From positions 17,365,632 to 17,429,631 of the forward strand of contig NC_060885.1 in NCBI RefSeq assembly GCF_014805685.1: 64,000 bases of DNA, read 5' to 3'. This document shows positions 26,241 to 56,237 of this stretch, one piece after another. The stretch is from Silurus meridionalis. Its lineage: Eukaryota; Chordata; Actinopteri; Siluriformes; Siluridae. The notes beneath the pieces were generated by a model. It saw nothing but the letters and a program-made list of their open reading frames with translations. It had not been told where the DNA came from and ran no database searches. Each line of letters opens with the position of its first letter. The stretch's first letter is position 1. The position numbers and the translations under genes were made by a program.

Positions 26241-28749
26241 AAACAAACCCCCATGAAAGTGTTACAGTAATAACGTGTGGTATGATCATCTTGCTTAAAA
26301 TCACAATTAACATATATGGATTACAAATTGCAAAGAAAGAAACATTATGAACTGTCAGAAAGAATCTTGCTGAAAACTGCTGTGCCATAGAAGATTAATA
26401 TACTGTAGCTAAAATCTCAATTTTTCATTTGTATATATAAAACACAACGGTTATATTCTAACATTCATCTTTACCTTATTCATACCATAAAAGTAGGACA
26501 GAATGTTCTTTTTTGGGGCCTGTATAAAATTTTAAAAATTTCGCAGCCCACTGTGTGAAAACAGGTGGATTTGATAATAATGGTGGCAAGTTGAGCAGGT
26601 CTTAACTTTTAACAGACCTCTTGGGCAAATATACAACAATGTTTTTATACATTTTTATACAATCACAAATACAGCAAAGAATAAGAGGTGCATTTTTTTA
26701 TAAGACTATGATCCTGTCAGATGCAGGTTTACCCTCAACATGGCAAGCAGTCAAATCTGGACCCTGTGGGTGTGAACAAGTGGTTGGATATGAAGCTTGA
26801 AAGACAAAGATGGGCCTCATTCATTAACATGACTGTGAGTCATGGTTCAGTGCATTTACATGGTTCATTCAATCGTCCTTAGTAACTGCCTGGTCAAGGT
26901 CACGGTTTAAATGAAGCTACTGGGTTAAATCTTGGGAAGGTTTGTTAGAATATTATGGGCAGATACAATCCACAATAATAATTTTATGAAAAAGAACAAT
27001 AATAATAGAAGACACATTCCTGCATACACTGAATGTTAAGATTGATTTAGGTGATGTCTGGATTCACAGATTCAGACAGCTGGCATTTTTACTATTTTCC
27101 CCAGTGTCTTTCAGTATTTCTGGGGCAGAGAATTAATAAAAAATGTTATACAATGTGCACTGTTTAAATCTAATCACAGATATAGACAGAAAAATCTGCA
27201 GCACTAAGTATATCCCGATAAACAAAAATAATGAACAAAAACTTAAAACAAAGACAGAATTGCAATGAAAGAAAAATATAAGTAAAACCACTACTGTAGT
27301 TCACCATTTGGGTATAGAAATATGCACTTATGTTAAGATAATTATAAAATAATAAGCATCAACCAATTCCCAACGAGGTATTAAGTACTGAAAAAGCTTA
27401 CATATACAGTAGGCTAAATGTCATTCTAACAGGGACAAATGCTTCTCAACTGCAGTGTCTGTTTTTAACGGGCCATGGAGGGCATGTTACTTTGTTATTC
27501 TACAATCTATAGAGACAGAATAGACATTAGACTCTAAGTGTGTGCCAATCTTTCACTGTAAATTACATGTCTACATTTCAGAGCATGCACTCTTAGGCCT
27601 GTAGGAAACATAAACTACTTTTGAGCAGGCTTATTCCCTGTCCAATTGGTACAAAGCCTAGTATATGTGAACGATCTGGCTCTGGAACACATCGAAAAAA
27701 TCGGGGCCTGATGTTGATCTACTCCAGTAAAAAAAAAACCCAAAAAAAAAACCGCCCCACTCTGTACCTCTTCAGCCTCATGCAGACACTGGAACAAATT
27801 AATGGTTCCAGCAGCTGACACTGAAAAAAAGACTGGAAGATTAATGGTACCCCATGAGCACAAGGCTCAGTCAACAAATTCCGTGTCCTTTCACTGGCCC
27901 TGACCGACCTCTTGGGACCAAGGACATGGTGTGTCCCCTGAACCTGAAGCCTAATCAAGCATTTCTGTTCCTTCCCACTGGGCACTGTATAATAAAGAAA
28001 TTTCAGTGGTGTTTTAGGATATCTGCACACACAATGATATTTGAAGCAGTTATGAATGCTGTAATACACCAAATGCATGGACACAAAAGAAACATTAGGT
28101 ATCCAGAACAAATCTTAAACACAAAAAATTGAGAAATAGATATACATTCTAAAGTGAGTAACTCAAAGTGTTACAGCAAAGTAACTGTTGAAATTGTTAC
28201 TTGAAAGTTTGTCTGTAAGAAAAATGGAAACAGAGCCCAGAACAAATTAACTGCACATTTGTTAAACTTTGCTGCATCAGGTTGTTTTTCCCAAACAACA
28301 CAATCACTACTCAGTAAAAGAGGATGTGAAAGTAGGAGCACTAAACCCCGGCTAACCCAGCGTTGCTGCCTGCTGAACCTCACACAACCCTGCTTCCTGC
28401 CCCTAAGTGGGATCTTTATGGAGACATCGTGCTTTTGCTGATTCAGTCACCAGACTTGTAAAGGACAATGCCACACACGACTGTCTCATTAGAGATAATA
28501 GACTACTATGATGTTGGCAAGGAACCAGGTGCACATTTCTATAAAGCAAATGCAATTTAACCTAACAACACCTTTTTTCATTCCTGTATCTTAGTATAAA
28601 ATTTAAATTATCGCCATAAATATAATAGTAATTGTTGTAATTAGTTGGATTTGGCATCATGAAACATTACAGTTCTACCTATGGAAAGAGTAACATCCAC
28701 CTATAAGAACTATTCATTCTATAACAAATTGCTTTACGTAAAAATTCTT

Positions 28750-28985
28750 GTGGGCAGTACATTGGAACAGCAGGTAGTGTTGCCGGTTTCCAGCTACTGA
28801 GCTCCGGTGACTGTCTGTGTGCGGTTTTTGTGCATGTTCTCCCAGGTTATATGTAAGTTTCCATCTACTTCTCAAGCATGCTGGTGGATTGGCGACAATA
28901 AATCGCCGCTAGATGTGAAGGTATGAACGTTGTCCTGCAATGGACTGGTGTTCCATACAGGATGTATCACCTCGTCACCTAGCCC
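28750..28985 (+). repeat. Dispersed fish repeat, copy 2
   Basis: The ordered pieces 'gtagtgttgccgg', 'gactgtctgtgtgcgg', 'gcatgttctcccagg', 'gctggtggattggcgacaat', 'tgcaatggactggtgttcca' and 'caggatgtatcacctcg' are the hallmark of a very common interspersed repeat in fish. Related pieces are at 8380-8520 and about 39215-39300. Confidence 0.65.
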
Positions 28986-29174
28986 TATTTACAAATATAA
29001 AAATTTAGAATAGAAATCCTGAATTGTATTTTATTTCAATACATTTATTTATTTTTATTAATAAAAACAATTCCAAACCAAACCGTGCACTGACTTTAAA
29101 CCTACCAACAGAAATTCTAGATATATTAAATATTAGATAGAAATATTATAATATATAAATATAAGAATATATTA

Positions 29175-29179
<5 letters not shown>

Positions 29180-29242
<63 letters not shown>
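29180..29242. repeat. (TA)n microsatellite
   Basis: TA array directly abutting the left end of the MITE at 29241-29662. Confidence 0.95.
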
Positions 29243-29245
<3 letters not shown>

Positions 29246-29662
29246 TACAGACCAAAAGTTTGGATACACCTTCTCATTCAAAGAGTTTTCTTTATTTTCA
29301 TGACTATGAAAATTGTAGATTCACACTGAAGGCATCAAAACTATAAATTAACACATGTGGAATTATATACATAACAAAAAAGTGTGAAACAACTGAAAAT
29401 ATGTCATATTATAGGTTTTTCAAAGTAGCCACCTTTTGTTCAGATTACTGCTTTGTACACTCTTGGCATTCTCTTGATGCCTACTTTGAAGAACCTACAA
29501 TATGACATATTTTCAGTTCACTTTTTTGTTATGTATATAATTCCACATGTGTTAAATCATAGTTTTGATGCCTTCAGTGTGAATCTACAATTTTCATAGT
29601 CATGGAAATAAAGAAAACTCTTTGAATGAGCAGGTGTGTCCAAACTTTTGGTCTGTACTGTA
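29241..29662. mobile_element. Tc1-type MITE with very long terminal inverted repeats
   Basis: It starts tacagtacagaccaaaag and ends with the exact inverse (cttttggtctgtactgta). Inverted similarity continues for about 190 bp on each side (for example cacactgaaggcatcaaaac at left and its inverse near 29560), leaving only a short central spacer. It contains no coding capacity. It is inserted within a (TA)n array, as expected of a TA-targeting element. A further loose copy of the right end (acttttggtctgtact) follows at 29679-29694. Confidence 0.85.
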
Positions 29663-29689
29663 TATATAATATATATAAACTTTTGGTCT

Positions 29690-29691
<2 letters not shown>

Positions 29692-29746
<55 letters not shown>
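29692..29746. repeat. (TA)n microsatellite
   Basis: TA array on the right side of the MITE. Confidence 0.95.
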
Positions 29747-29748
<2 letters not shown>

Positions 29749-29759
29749 TTTATTCTATA

Positions 29760-32700
29760 TACACACCTATATAAACCCTAATTCTATGGATTTTAAATGA
29801 TCCATCAAAGAGCTTCAGACTTTCTGTGTTGCAGGTAATACAAAGATTTTAAGGCCCAGAATGCTAAAAATACTTAATTCAGGTTGAGATTTCTTGATAT
29901 TTTTAAAAGGCTACAGTTACTTACTGTGGTCAAATTAAGAGATAAAAATTTATTATCATATGTCAACAGTAAACTTCAGGTTTCAACAATAAAACTGCAG
30001 AGATGTGTGCTTATGTAAATGTAGTACAAATATTGCCTAGGAATCAAAATATTAGTTCTTGTTTATATGAAGCAAAACACATTTGGATATATCCGAGCTT
30101 TCCTGTTTATTATAGAAAGCCAGGGCATTTGTTAGAATGCCTACAGATGTCTTTGCCAAAAATAATACAAAATACAAACTGAGGAGAAAAAATGTGAACT
30201 GGACATAGTGTAATCCCTTTTCATCAGCAGGAATTCAGCGACTTTTCTGAACAATGATCATCTCTGCATTTGAAACGATGTAGGCTGCTGCAAACAAATT
30301 GACCTGGGGGGAATAATATGTTATCATATTATATGCTACCACTGGGCTCCAGTGGTCTTATTTATAAAAACATCTTTAAAGAAAACTAATAATGAACAAT
30401 AACTCAAGTTAAATGCTGGATAAGCCTAAATCCTATCTTCCTTTACATGGCAAAAGCAAAAGATTATTCATGATTAATCACTATATCTTGTCAGTCCAGC
30501 AGAAAATTCGATTTAATAACAAATGGCTCGCAAGGATGTAAGATGGTTACTTAATACTGTCAAAACTGAATTCTCATAAAAGGAGATGAAAACATAAACA
30601 CGAGGTCTCACAAGGGAGAAAAACAATAAATAAAAAAGATTTCCTGGAGGAACAATGTGTGCCTACTGGGTCTGTCTAAGGTCTGGAAAACACAAATTTA
30701 TCTTAAAGATGTTGACCTGTTTTATGAGAAGGTTCAGGATGCGACTTCACCTTCTAACTCTAGGTCTCCAAACACTTGGAATGAGTTAGGACCATATGCT
30801 CCTCATATTTCTGAATCTAAAAAGGCTAATATCTCCAAAATCTTAAACCACAGAACAACACATTTCCCTTGGGGCTACACTTACACTTTTATGATTTATA
30901 ATTTAATTAGCCTCATATGCATTTAATCTAATTTTGCCCAATTTCTTCCGTGAATGAAGATGTATTCAGCGGAAAATTACAAATCATGCTGCGACTTACT
31001 GTGCTGAGGAACACTTCTCTTCCATTAGGATTTTAAAGAACTTGTCAGCCAATATCATTGCCTTTTAAATGGAACAAGGAGCTCTCTATTTTTACTAAGA
31101 GCTGAAGCATGTAGTCTGCTAAGTGTCAACTAGGCTTCATATAGCAGATTAGGACATGTTGTGTTGTGGCTGTTCCCTCATTTCTTTGGCTATTAATCAG
31201 TCAGGAGCAATCTTTTTTTCCCACTGGTAACTCTACTGCTCATAGTCAAGTAAGAGAGTGGGATTGACCACACCACTGATGCACACACAGCATATTTAAA
31301 CACGCACTCATACATGGCTACAGACACCACATTTGACTGCCTGAGGTAGATGTCTAGTCATTGGGCTAATCGTTATTTAGACTACAGCTGCTTTAAATCA
31401 TGTTCTATGAAGTTTCATAGTCTACTGGGACACAGAGCAGTGAGAAACAATAACATGGCTATGATTTGATAAGTGTTACAGAGCTCTGGGAGTCATATGT
31501 TATATTTTAAATACTGCCGAGGTGAAGACATATGGTGGCACCAATCCAATGAGCTGAGCAGTGGTACGCTGTTTGTACAGTATAGTATCCAAATCATCTG
31601 AACACTAGCAAGAGAAAAAAAGACAAGTCTAAAGAGAGGATGTACAGCTGCAGAAAAGGTAAGCAGCCACAGAATCTTCCTGCTCCATTAGCAGTATTGA
31701 CAGGAATGCTAGCAAAGAGAAGGAGCAAATGCAGCCTTGCTTTTATCAAATGGCTTGCAGGTGTATATTTAACATAGCACTGGATGGGGAATGGACAAGA
31801 CGATTCCAAGCCAGATATGTTGCAAAGACCCAAGCCATTAATCATGGTCAAAGGCATGCCTAACTGTTCACCTGAACCATATGCAAAAGCATTTTGAGGA
31901 AGCTGGAGGTAAAATGTGATTACAACCATATTGAGATTACTACTGTAGCAACCAGCATCAGAATTGGGGATGTGAGAGAAAGCATGTTATTTTACATTAT
32001 AAGGTCAAATGTATGTGAGTACCAGACCATCCCTCCCATATGTGACCATTGCAAAGCTAAAGGCTTTTCCCTTTTTTTTTTTTTTTTCTAGAAAGGCTTC
32101 ACACAAGGTTTTTATACACTGATCTGTCCACTCCACCCTTAGTCCGGCTTTAGTTTGTGCACAGAAGCATTTTAATGCAAACAGCATTGAAAAGGCAATT
32201 TACACAAATGTGTGTTTGTGGTAAGACTTGTGGTAAGACCCACGTATTGGTTTAATGGTCAAGTGGGAGCATTACTTTGGCTAAGTGTACACTGTGTGAT
32301 TCCTTGTAATAAATTGTTAAAACCTTACAACCCAGAGATAGATTGGTGTAACATCCTGGGTGCGTTTTCATCTTATGACCAAAGTTCCTGTGAGAGACTC
32401 TGCACTTCACCAGAATAAAGTGTTTACTGAATGTGTAAGGGTGTTGAAACCTAGCACAGGTACCAGTACCATCTTAGAAAAAAAGGTACTTTGGAGGGTT
32501 TTGGATAGTTATGATTATGGTACTACAACTTTTAAACAAAAAAAAAACAAAACAAAACAATGAAGTCAGTCATTTCTAATGTACTTCAAAACTCAAAGTA
32601 GTTACTGAATCTCTAAAACATTTCTGAAATGATGAACGGCTCCAATATGAGTCCTTTAAGAATTCCCTTAAGATTTAACCTTTCTCTTTTTTTCATAGTA

Positions 32701-34380
32701 ATATACTATAGTAGTATGCAGCACTCACTGCAGATGAGGCAAAGGCTGTAAAATATATATGAAGTACATTCCACCTGCATGAAACTGAGTTCATGAGTCA
32801 TATTTATGCCAGCTTGTAAAAGAAACCATCAGCTTCACACATGTAAACATTTACCTCCTCTCAAACATGATGCCTGTAATCCTGCACTCTGTGTGCTTTT
32901 ATAAATCCACATCACACGTTATGTAAAAAAATTAAGTTTCTGTGGTAAGTAAGTAGACCATTGCAAATGTTATTGCCTGCAACTGATATGGGAGACAGAC
33001 TAAAAAAACACTCTCAACACGGATCTGGAGTGCTAAAGAGTGGAAATATTAGTCTCTGAGGAGCGTTGCTGTGGTATATTTGGTACAGCTGTGTAAAAGT
33101 ACCTTAACCAAGTGGACACTGAGCAGTCTTTACTTTCACAAGAACATATGCCCATAAAAGCACGTGAAATCTAGCACAATGCGTTATTATGAAAAAGAAA
33201 GTACAAAATGTTTAACAAAAGTTAACAACATCGAAATATAAGAAACTAAGACTAGGAAATATAATGCAGAATTTATTTTATTTATTTATTTTTCATATAA
33301 CAGACAAAATACCTTCTGGACTAATTCACTATTGATTCCTATGTTTATTTGAGAAAAACGCTTTTCGCATGACTGCTCTAACAACACTAGAGCACATTAC
33401 CGTCATCTGAACCATATCAGTTAGCACGCAGCCTGCAGAAACTTGCACTCTAGCTGGCACCTCAAGTTCGTTCCCACCTTTTGTACATGTTTTCCTCATC
33501 TATTTTACATTTGTATGTGTTTATCTTCATTTTTATCTGTATGTACAAAATAAATATTATGATCACCCCTCCAGATTCAAAGCAATTTATATAGGGAAAA
33601 TGTGTGATGCAGGTAAGATTAGGAAACAAAATATAATGCTGCTGATGCAAAGAGAACAAAAAAGTACAAACAGCATGTAGAGCTGTGACGTAGGCTGAAC
33701 TTGAGCAATAATAACTGATTTTACACTAAGATTTAAAGCAGGCTATCACTTGAATCGTGCATCAACTACGGGTGTATAAATCATCTTAGAACAGAAAGAT
33801 TACTCAATTCCTGGTAAACAAGAGATTTCTGCAAAAGAAAGTTAATTTTAACAAAAGCATCATTATCAGCAGATGGGGATTTCAAAATGCATTGTACAGC
33901 TGTTTCAGTTTTGGATTCATGAGAACAATCTGAATATGACTTTATTTGTGTCTTATTTTTATAGTGGGTTTTAGATTAACTAGTCTCAGTTCTGGATTGA
34001 GAACGAATTGTGAACTGCAGTTCTGGCTCTAGTCTTCTGAGGTAAATGAAATTGAGGTATCGATATGTATGGAGTGTTAGGACACAGATTAATCAGTAAG
34101 AGGCCCCGGTATGAAGTAATCCTAACTCTGATATGACTTCACTTCAGGGGTTAAAACTACAAATGGGCGGAAAGAGCTGACAGGTTAATTAATAGCATCA
34201 CTGGAGAGTCTAACGCAAGTTAAACTAAAGATACACACACACTGTGGAGAAACTACCGAACACTGATCTCAAAAATGTGCATATGTTTATCGAGCACAGG
34301 TCATGCAGATCCCATTATGATAAAATTAATAATAAAACCTCATAATAATTGTATAGACAAGCACTCACTCACTCACTTAA
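29760..34380. other. Intergenic, no gene recognised
   Basis: AT-rich sequence with short random frames and no supported gene. Around 30940-31500 the base composition is more even and simple repeats are lacking, but nothing can be called. Confidence 0.45.
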
Positions 34381-34385
34381 CTAAC

Positions 34386-34437
<52 letters not shown>
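34386..34437. repeat. (CT)n microsatellite
   Basis: About 25 CT units. Confidence 0.95.
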
Positions 34438-34438
<1 letters not shown>

Positions 34439-34884
34439 AACTACTTTATATTTGGTGAATCCAGAGCCTGCCCCATTAACATTGGACATGAAGCAGGAAT
34501 ACTCAAATTGATGCAGTCCCATTCAAGACCCAAACACACTTTCAATAATGTATCTAGATGCACATTACAGACCTCTTTTGCAAGAAAAGAAAAAAAAGAA
34601 AAAAGAAAACCCAGATAGAATCACCACATGTACCTTGCAATGTGATTTAAGTCATTTAAAAACATATTTGTAAAACATACTATATATCAAGAAACATGAA
34701 CACGTCTCATTACTTCCATGCTTATTCTGTGCACATTTAAAACCATTCTCTATAAAAGACAAATTGGCATCCAGTGAAAGAAACTGTATAGCGAAAATAT
34801 TCACAAGAGAGGTCACGATGAGTTTAGTTAAAGAATAGAAAATTCACTTAATGCTTCCTCCACTGTGTTAATTCCATTTCACAA

Positions 34885-34887
<3 letters not shown>

Positions 34888-34958
<71 letters not shown>
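34888..34958. repeat. (TA)n microsatellite
   Basis: Uninterrupted TA dinucleotides. Confidence 0.95.
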
Positions 34959-34963
<5 letters not shown>

Positions 34964-35619
34964 CTGTCATGAGGCTGTAGATTAAAAACCTAAGTGGCCT
35001 TGTTTAACTTTAAATAGTTCTTTTCAATGTGCAACTGAATAATAATAATTTATTAGGTATTAAGAATTTAGTATTTATCAGTGGTGTATTAATCAATTTC
35101 TCACTTTATCCGCCTCCACATTTCATTTAAACCTCTGTTGTTTGTTTTATTATACTAAAAATTCTATATTACTTCTATTTCCTATTTGTATTACAACTTA
35201 AATGTTTTTACCCTTTTATTTATTATTTCTAAATTCTATTTTATGTAACAAAGTGGTCCCAAACTTGCATTTCACTGCTTATTGTGTTGTGTGTGGTTGT
35301 GTGTAATTAGAAATTTGAGTCTATTAGCAAAGTTCTTGCAGTAATTTTGATAGGACAATTACAGGAAAGGTTTTGCTGAAGGATCCTGAGGGACAGGAAG
35401 TCAGAATGAGGAATTATGTAAACTGTGTGTATACTGAAGTTTACTGTCACTGGCTGAACATAGAGCAGCTGTAAGCCGCCACAACAGCTCACGTCTGCCA
35501 TCTACTGGTGGTTTATACAGTAACTTGGACTGCATGTTACGTTTCAGACCAGTCCTGAAGACAAGGGGATGTTTTAATTGTGACGTAACAATACTACTAC
35601 AAATCTGATATCAGGAATA

Positions 35620-36060
35620 TCAGATTGTGTGGAACAAGAGTCTCTGGTCTGATAAAACCAAGATTTAACTGTTTGGCCTCAATTCTAATGTCATATTTGG
35701 TGGAAACCACCACTCTGGGCAACTGGCCAGGGTGTAGGGAAAGCTGAACAGAGCAAAGTAAGATAAGATGATAAGATGTAACAGTCTGTGCTCAGGACTG
35801 AAGGTTCACCTTTCTACATGACAACGACCCTAAGTACACAGCCAAGACAACACAGGAGAGGCTTAGGAATAACTATATGAATGTCCTGGAGAGCCCTCAC
35901 CTGGATGTCCACTAATGGGCCCCAGCAAACCTGACTCAGCTTCAGAGGATTTGTCATGAAGAATGGTAAAAAATCCCTCAATCTAGATGTGCAAAGTTTA
36001 AATTATACCCCAAAAAGACTTGAGGCTGTCATTTCTTTTTGTTATATAAATCTTTTTTAC
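35620..36060 (+). mobile_element. Tc1-like transposase fossil
   Basis: Conceptual translation, with stops, gives the Tc1 landmarks SDKTKI.LFGLNSNVIFGG (from about 35652), then HDNDPKYTAKTTQERL (about 35819-35865, the second catalytic Asp box) and NVLESPHLD. The third catalytic box is not preserved. No clear terminal repeats were found. The upstream half of the transposase is missing. Confidence 0.65.
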
Positions 36061-36146
36061 AGACATTTACTTCATTACGGGGTGAGTGTAGGTTCATGAG
36101 GGAAACATATCAATTTGAACGATTGTGGTATTAGAGTGCAACATAA

Positions 36147-36420
36147 TTCTTCTTCTTCTTCTTCTTCTTCTTCTTCTTCTTCTTCTTCCTTCTTTTTCTT
36201 CTTCTTCTTCTTCTTCTTCTTCTTCGCCTTCTTCTTCTTCCTTTTCTTCTTCTTCTTCTTCTTCTTCTTCTTCTTCTTCTTCTTCTTCTTCTTCTTCCTT
36301 CTTCTTCTTCTTCTTCTTCTCCTTCTTTTTCTTCTTCTTCTTCTTCTTCTTCTTCTTCTTCTTCTTCTTCTTCTTCTCCTTCTTCTTCTTCTTCTTCCTT
36401 TTCTTCTTCTTCCTTCTTCT

Positions 36421-36467
<47 letters not shown>

Positions 36468-36493
36468 TTCCTTTTCTTCTTCTTCCTTCTTCT

Positions 36494-36525
<32 letters not shown>

Positions 36526-37265
36526 TTCTTCTTCTTTTCTTCTTCTTCTTCTCCTCCTTCTTCCTCCTCTTCTTTTCTTCTTCTTCTTCTTTTCTTCTTC
36601 TTCTTCTTCTTTTCTTCTTCTTCTTCTTTTCTTCTTCTTCTTCTTCTTCTCTTCTTCTTCTTCCTTCTTCTTCTTCTTCTTCTTCTTCTTCTTTTCCACT
36701 TCTTCCTTCTTCTTCTTCTTTTCTTCTTCTTCTTCTTCTTCTTCTTCTTCTTCTTCTTCTTCTTCTTCCTTCTTCTTCTTCTTCTCCTTCTTTTTCTTCT
36801 TCTTCTTCTTTCTTCTTCTTTTCCTCTTCTTCCTTCTTCTTCTTCTTCTTCTTCTTCTTTTCTTCTTCTCCTCCTTCTTTTTCTTCTTCTTCCTTCTTCT
36901 TCTTCTTCTTCTTCTTTCCTCTTCTTCTTCTTCTTTTCTTCATCTTCTCCTTCTTTTTCTTCTTCTTCTTCTTCTTCTTTTCCTCTTCTTCCTTCTTCTT
37001 CTTCTTCTTCTTCTTCTTCTTCTTCTTCTTCTTCTTTTCTTCTTCTTCTTCTTTTCTTCTTCTTTTCCTCTTCTTCCTTCTTCTTCTTCTTCTTCTTCTT
37101 CTTCTTCTTCTTCTTCTTCTTCTTCTTCTTCTTCTTTTCTTCTTCTTCTTCTCCTCCTCCTCCTTCTTCTTCTTCTTATTTTTCTTCTTCTTCCTTCTTC
37201 CTCTTCTTTTCTTCTTCTTCTTTTTTCTTCTTCTTCTTCTTCTTCTTCTTCTTTTCTTCTTCTTC
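36147..37265. repeat. 1.1-kb (TTC)n/(GAA)n polypyrimidine-polypurine tract
   Basis: About 1119 bp that I read as pyrimidine throughout on the + strand except four purines (36226, 36698, 36942, 37178). It is mostly TTC triplets with TTTTC, TCC and CCT variants. The long open frames on both strands (poly-Ser/Phe/Leu or poly-Lys/Glu/Arg) are products of this repeat and not genes. Confidence 0.97.
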
Positions 37266-37322
37266 ACACAAAACATCGCACAAAATCTCAATTTGAACGA
37301 TTGTGGTATCAGAGTGCAACAT

Positions 37323-37361
37323 TCTTCTTCTCCCATTAGGGGTCGCCACAGCGGATCATCC
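37323..37361 (-). mobile_element. 39-bp 5'-truncated RTE stub with 12-bp target-site duplication
   Basis: The reverse complement reads ggatgatccgctgtggcgac, then ccctaatgggag and aagaaga. This is the extreme 3' end of the RTE element at 19621-22745 (lacking ten bases before the tail). It is flanked on both sides by agagtgcaacat (37311-37322 and 37362-37373). Confidence 0.85.
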
Positions 37362-37396
37362 AGAGTGCAACATAATTGAAAATTGAGAATTGAAAA

Positions 37397-37404
<8 letters not shown>

Positions 37405-37466
<62 letters not shown>
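37405..37466. repeat. (TA)n microsatellite
   Basis: TA array just downstream of short 'aattgaaa' tandem units. Confidence 0.95.
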
Positions 37467-37469
<3 letters not shown>

Positions 37470-37473
<4 letters not shown>

Positions 37474-38604
37474 GGTAAACTCAGAGTCGACTCACAACCA
37501 ACTGTTTATTTGTTTGTTGCAATCATGATAACGTGTTAATTTGACGTCTGTGCTTGTTTATGTTATGTAATCAAGGAAAAGCACAGATAGGTTGTAATGA
37601 ATGCTGGATAAAAGATAAATGAATTAAAAAAGAGAAAAGATACGATTACTTTAAGGATGAATGTTGTGACAGACACAGTGGCTTCATTATCGCTTTGTAA
37701 TGCCCTACTGATATAACGATTATATTTATTATCGTATATTTATAATTTATAACGAATATATTTTATTTGACGTGTCTGACCCTTGAAATAAGAAAATAGA
37801 GCCGAATGATTTCAGTGAAATAAGTATGTGACAAATAAACATAAATGAGCGGAAGTGATGTTTACAAGCATGTAGCTATGTACGTTTTATACAGGGCCTG
37901 TTTAAATCTGCAGTATTTGTGCTTAAAAAGAAAACAGTAAAAGAAAATAAAGTGAAAAGGTGTCGTACAGACAGACAGAGACTGAACTTTTACTTTGACA
38001 ATGTCCTGGCCGTGGATAGTAGTGATCTGCTATGTCTATGTTCCCAGGACTTTACGTGGTTAGTTGTGTAACTAGCCTCTGTGCTTTGAGTAGTACACTT
38101 GTACAGAGAGCGAATTTCAATGGATAAAACCATAAACGAATAAATTATTGAACAGAAGCAGATCGTTTGGAAGGTTTGTTCTTGCTTGGATATAATTATT
38201 GTATAGATGATTTGATATAGAAACATTTTGAGTGATATAGACGAGTGTTATTGATAGCTAGTTCTCAGACAACTAGCAGTAACAGTCCTGGTGGCTAGCA
38301 GACAATAGGACACTGAGTGTGTAGCGCTCGAATTGTGATTTTAATGTAAAATTAGACACACTTTTGTCACATTCTAGTTAGCAAATGGTCAGGAAATGGT
38401 TATATAATGTAAATAGTTAGCTTAATACATAAGCATATTTATTTACACTCTCAAACTCAACACCTTGCTGGTAGTCTGGTTATGACCAGTTCTGCTAGAA
38501 GAAGTTGGACATTTGTCTCTGTCCATTTACTCCCTGCTGACATCAGTAAAACAGCCTTCAGGTTGTGTGTGTGTCAACTCTGATGTTCCTATTTCCGTTT
38601 TCAG
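37470..38604 (+). other. ercc6 upstream region (promoter and 5' non-coding exon expected here)
   Basis: Between the repeat cluster and the first ercc6 coding exon. A good acceptor (atttccgttttcag, ending at 38604) precedes the start codon, so a non-coding first exon should lie upstream in this interval. I could not fix its position: no TATA box or CpG-rich block stands out. Confidence 0.4.
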
Positions 38605-38614
38605 CTACATTAAT

Positions 38615-56237
<17,623 letters not shown>

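Larger units (their letters stand above)
24960..29160. other. Intergenic, no gene recognised except repeats
   Basis: AT-rich sequence. It contains a (CA)n microsatellite at 26190-26239 and a dispersed repeat fragment at 28750-28985. Open frames at 27615-28441 on both strands show no recognisable family. Confidence 0.5.
36110..37373. repeat. Flanking direct duplication around the (TTC)n tract
   Basis: A 35-bp unit (beginning tcaatttgaacgattgtg and ending agagtgcaacat) occurs at 36110-36144 and, with one mismatch, at 37288-37322. The two copies bracket the pyrimidine tract. The last 12 bp, agagtgcaacat, occur a third time at 37362-37373, just after the RTE stub. Confidence 0.85.

Noticed and set aside
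27615..28441. Cluster of overlapping 60-130 codon frames on both strands
   Set aside because: They overlap in all frames and show no recognisable protein motif. This is likely a locally stop-poor stretch of higher GC content.
36094..37339. Very long open frames of Ser/Phe/Leu on + and Lys/Glu/Arg on - strand (up to about 400 codons)
   Set aside because: They are translations of the (TTC)n/(GAA)n tract, open because triplet repeats lack stops. There is no start context, splice structure or non-repeat protein sequence.
38513..38614. Upstream in-frame Met ([11 protein letters not shown]...) as the ercc6 start
   Set aside because: It lies before a strong acceptor (ending at 38604), and the family's N terminus matches the Met at 38615.
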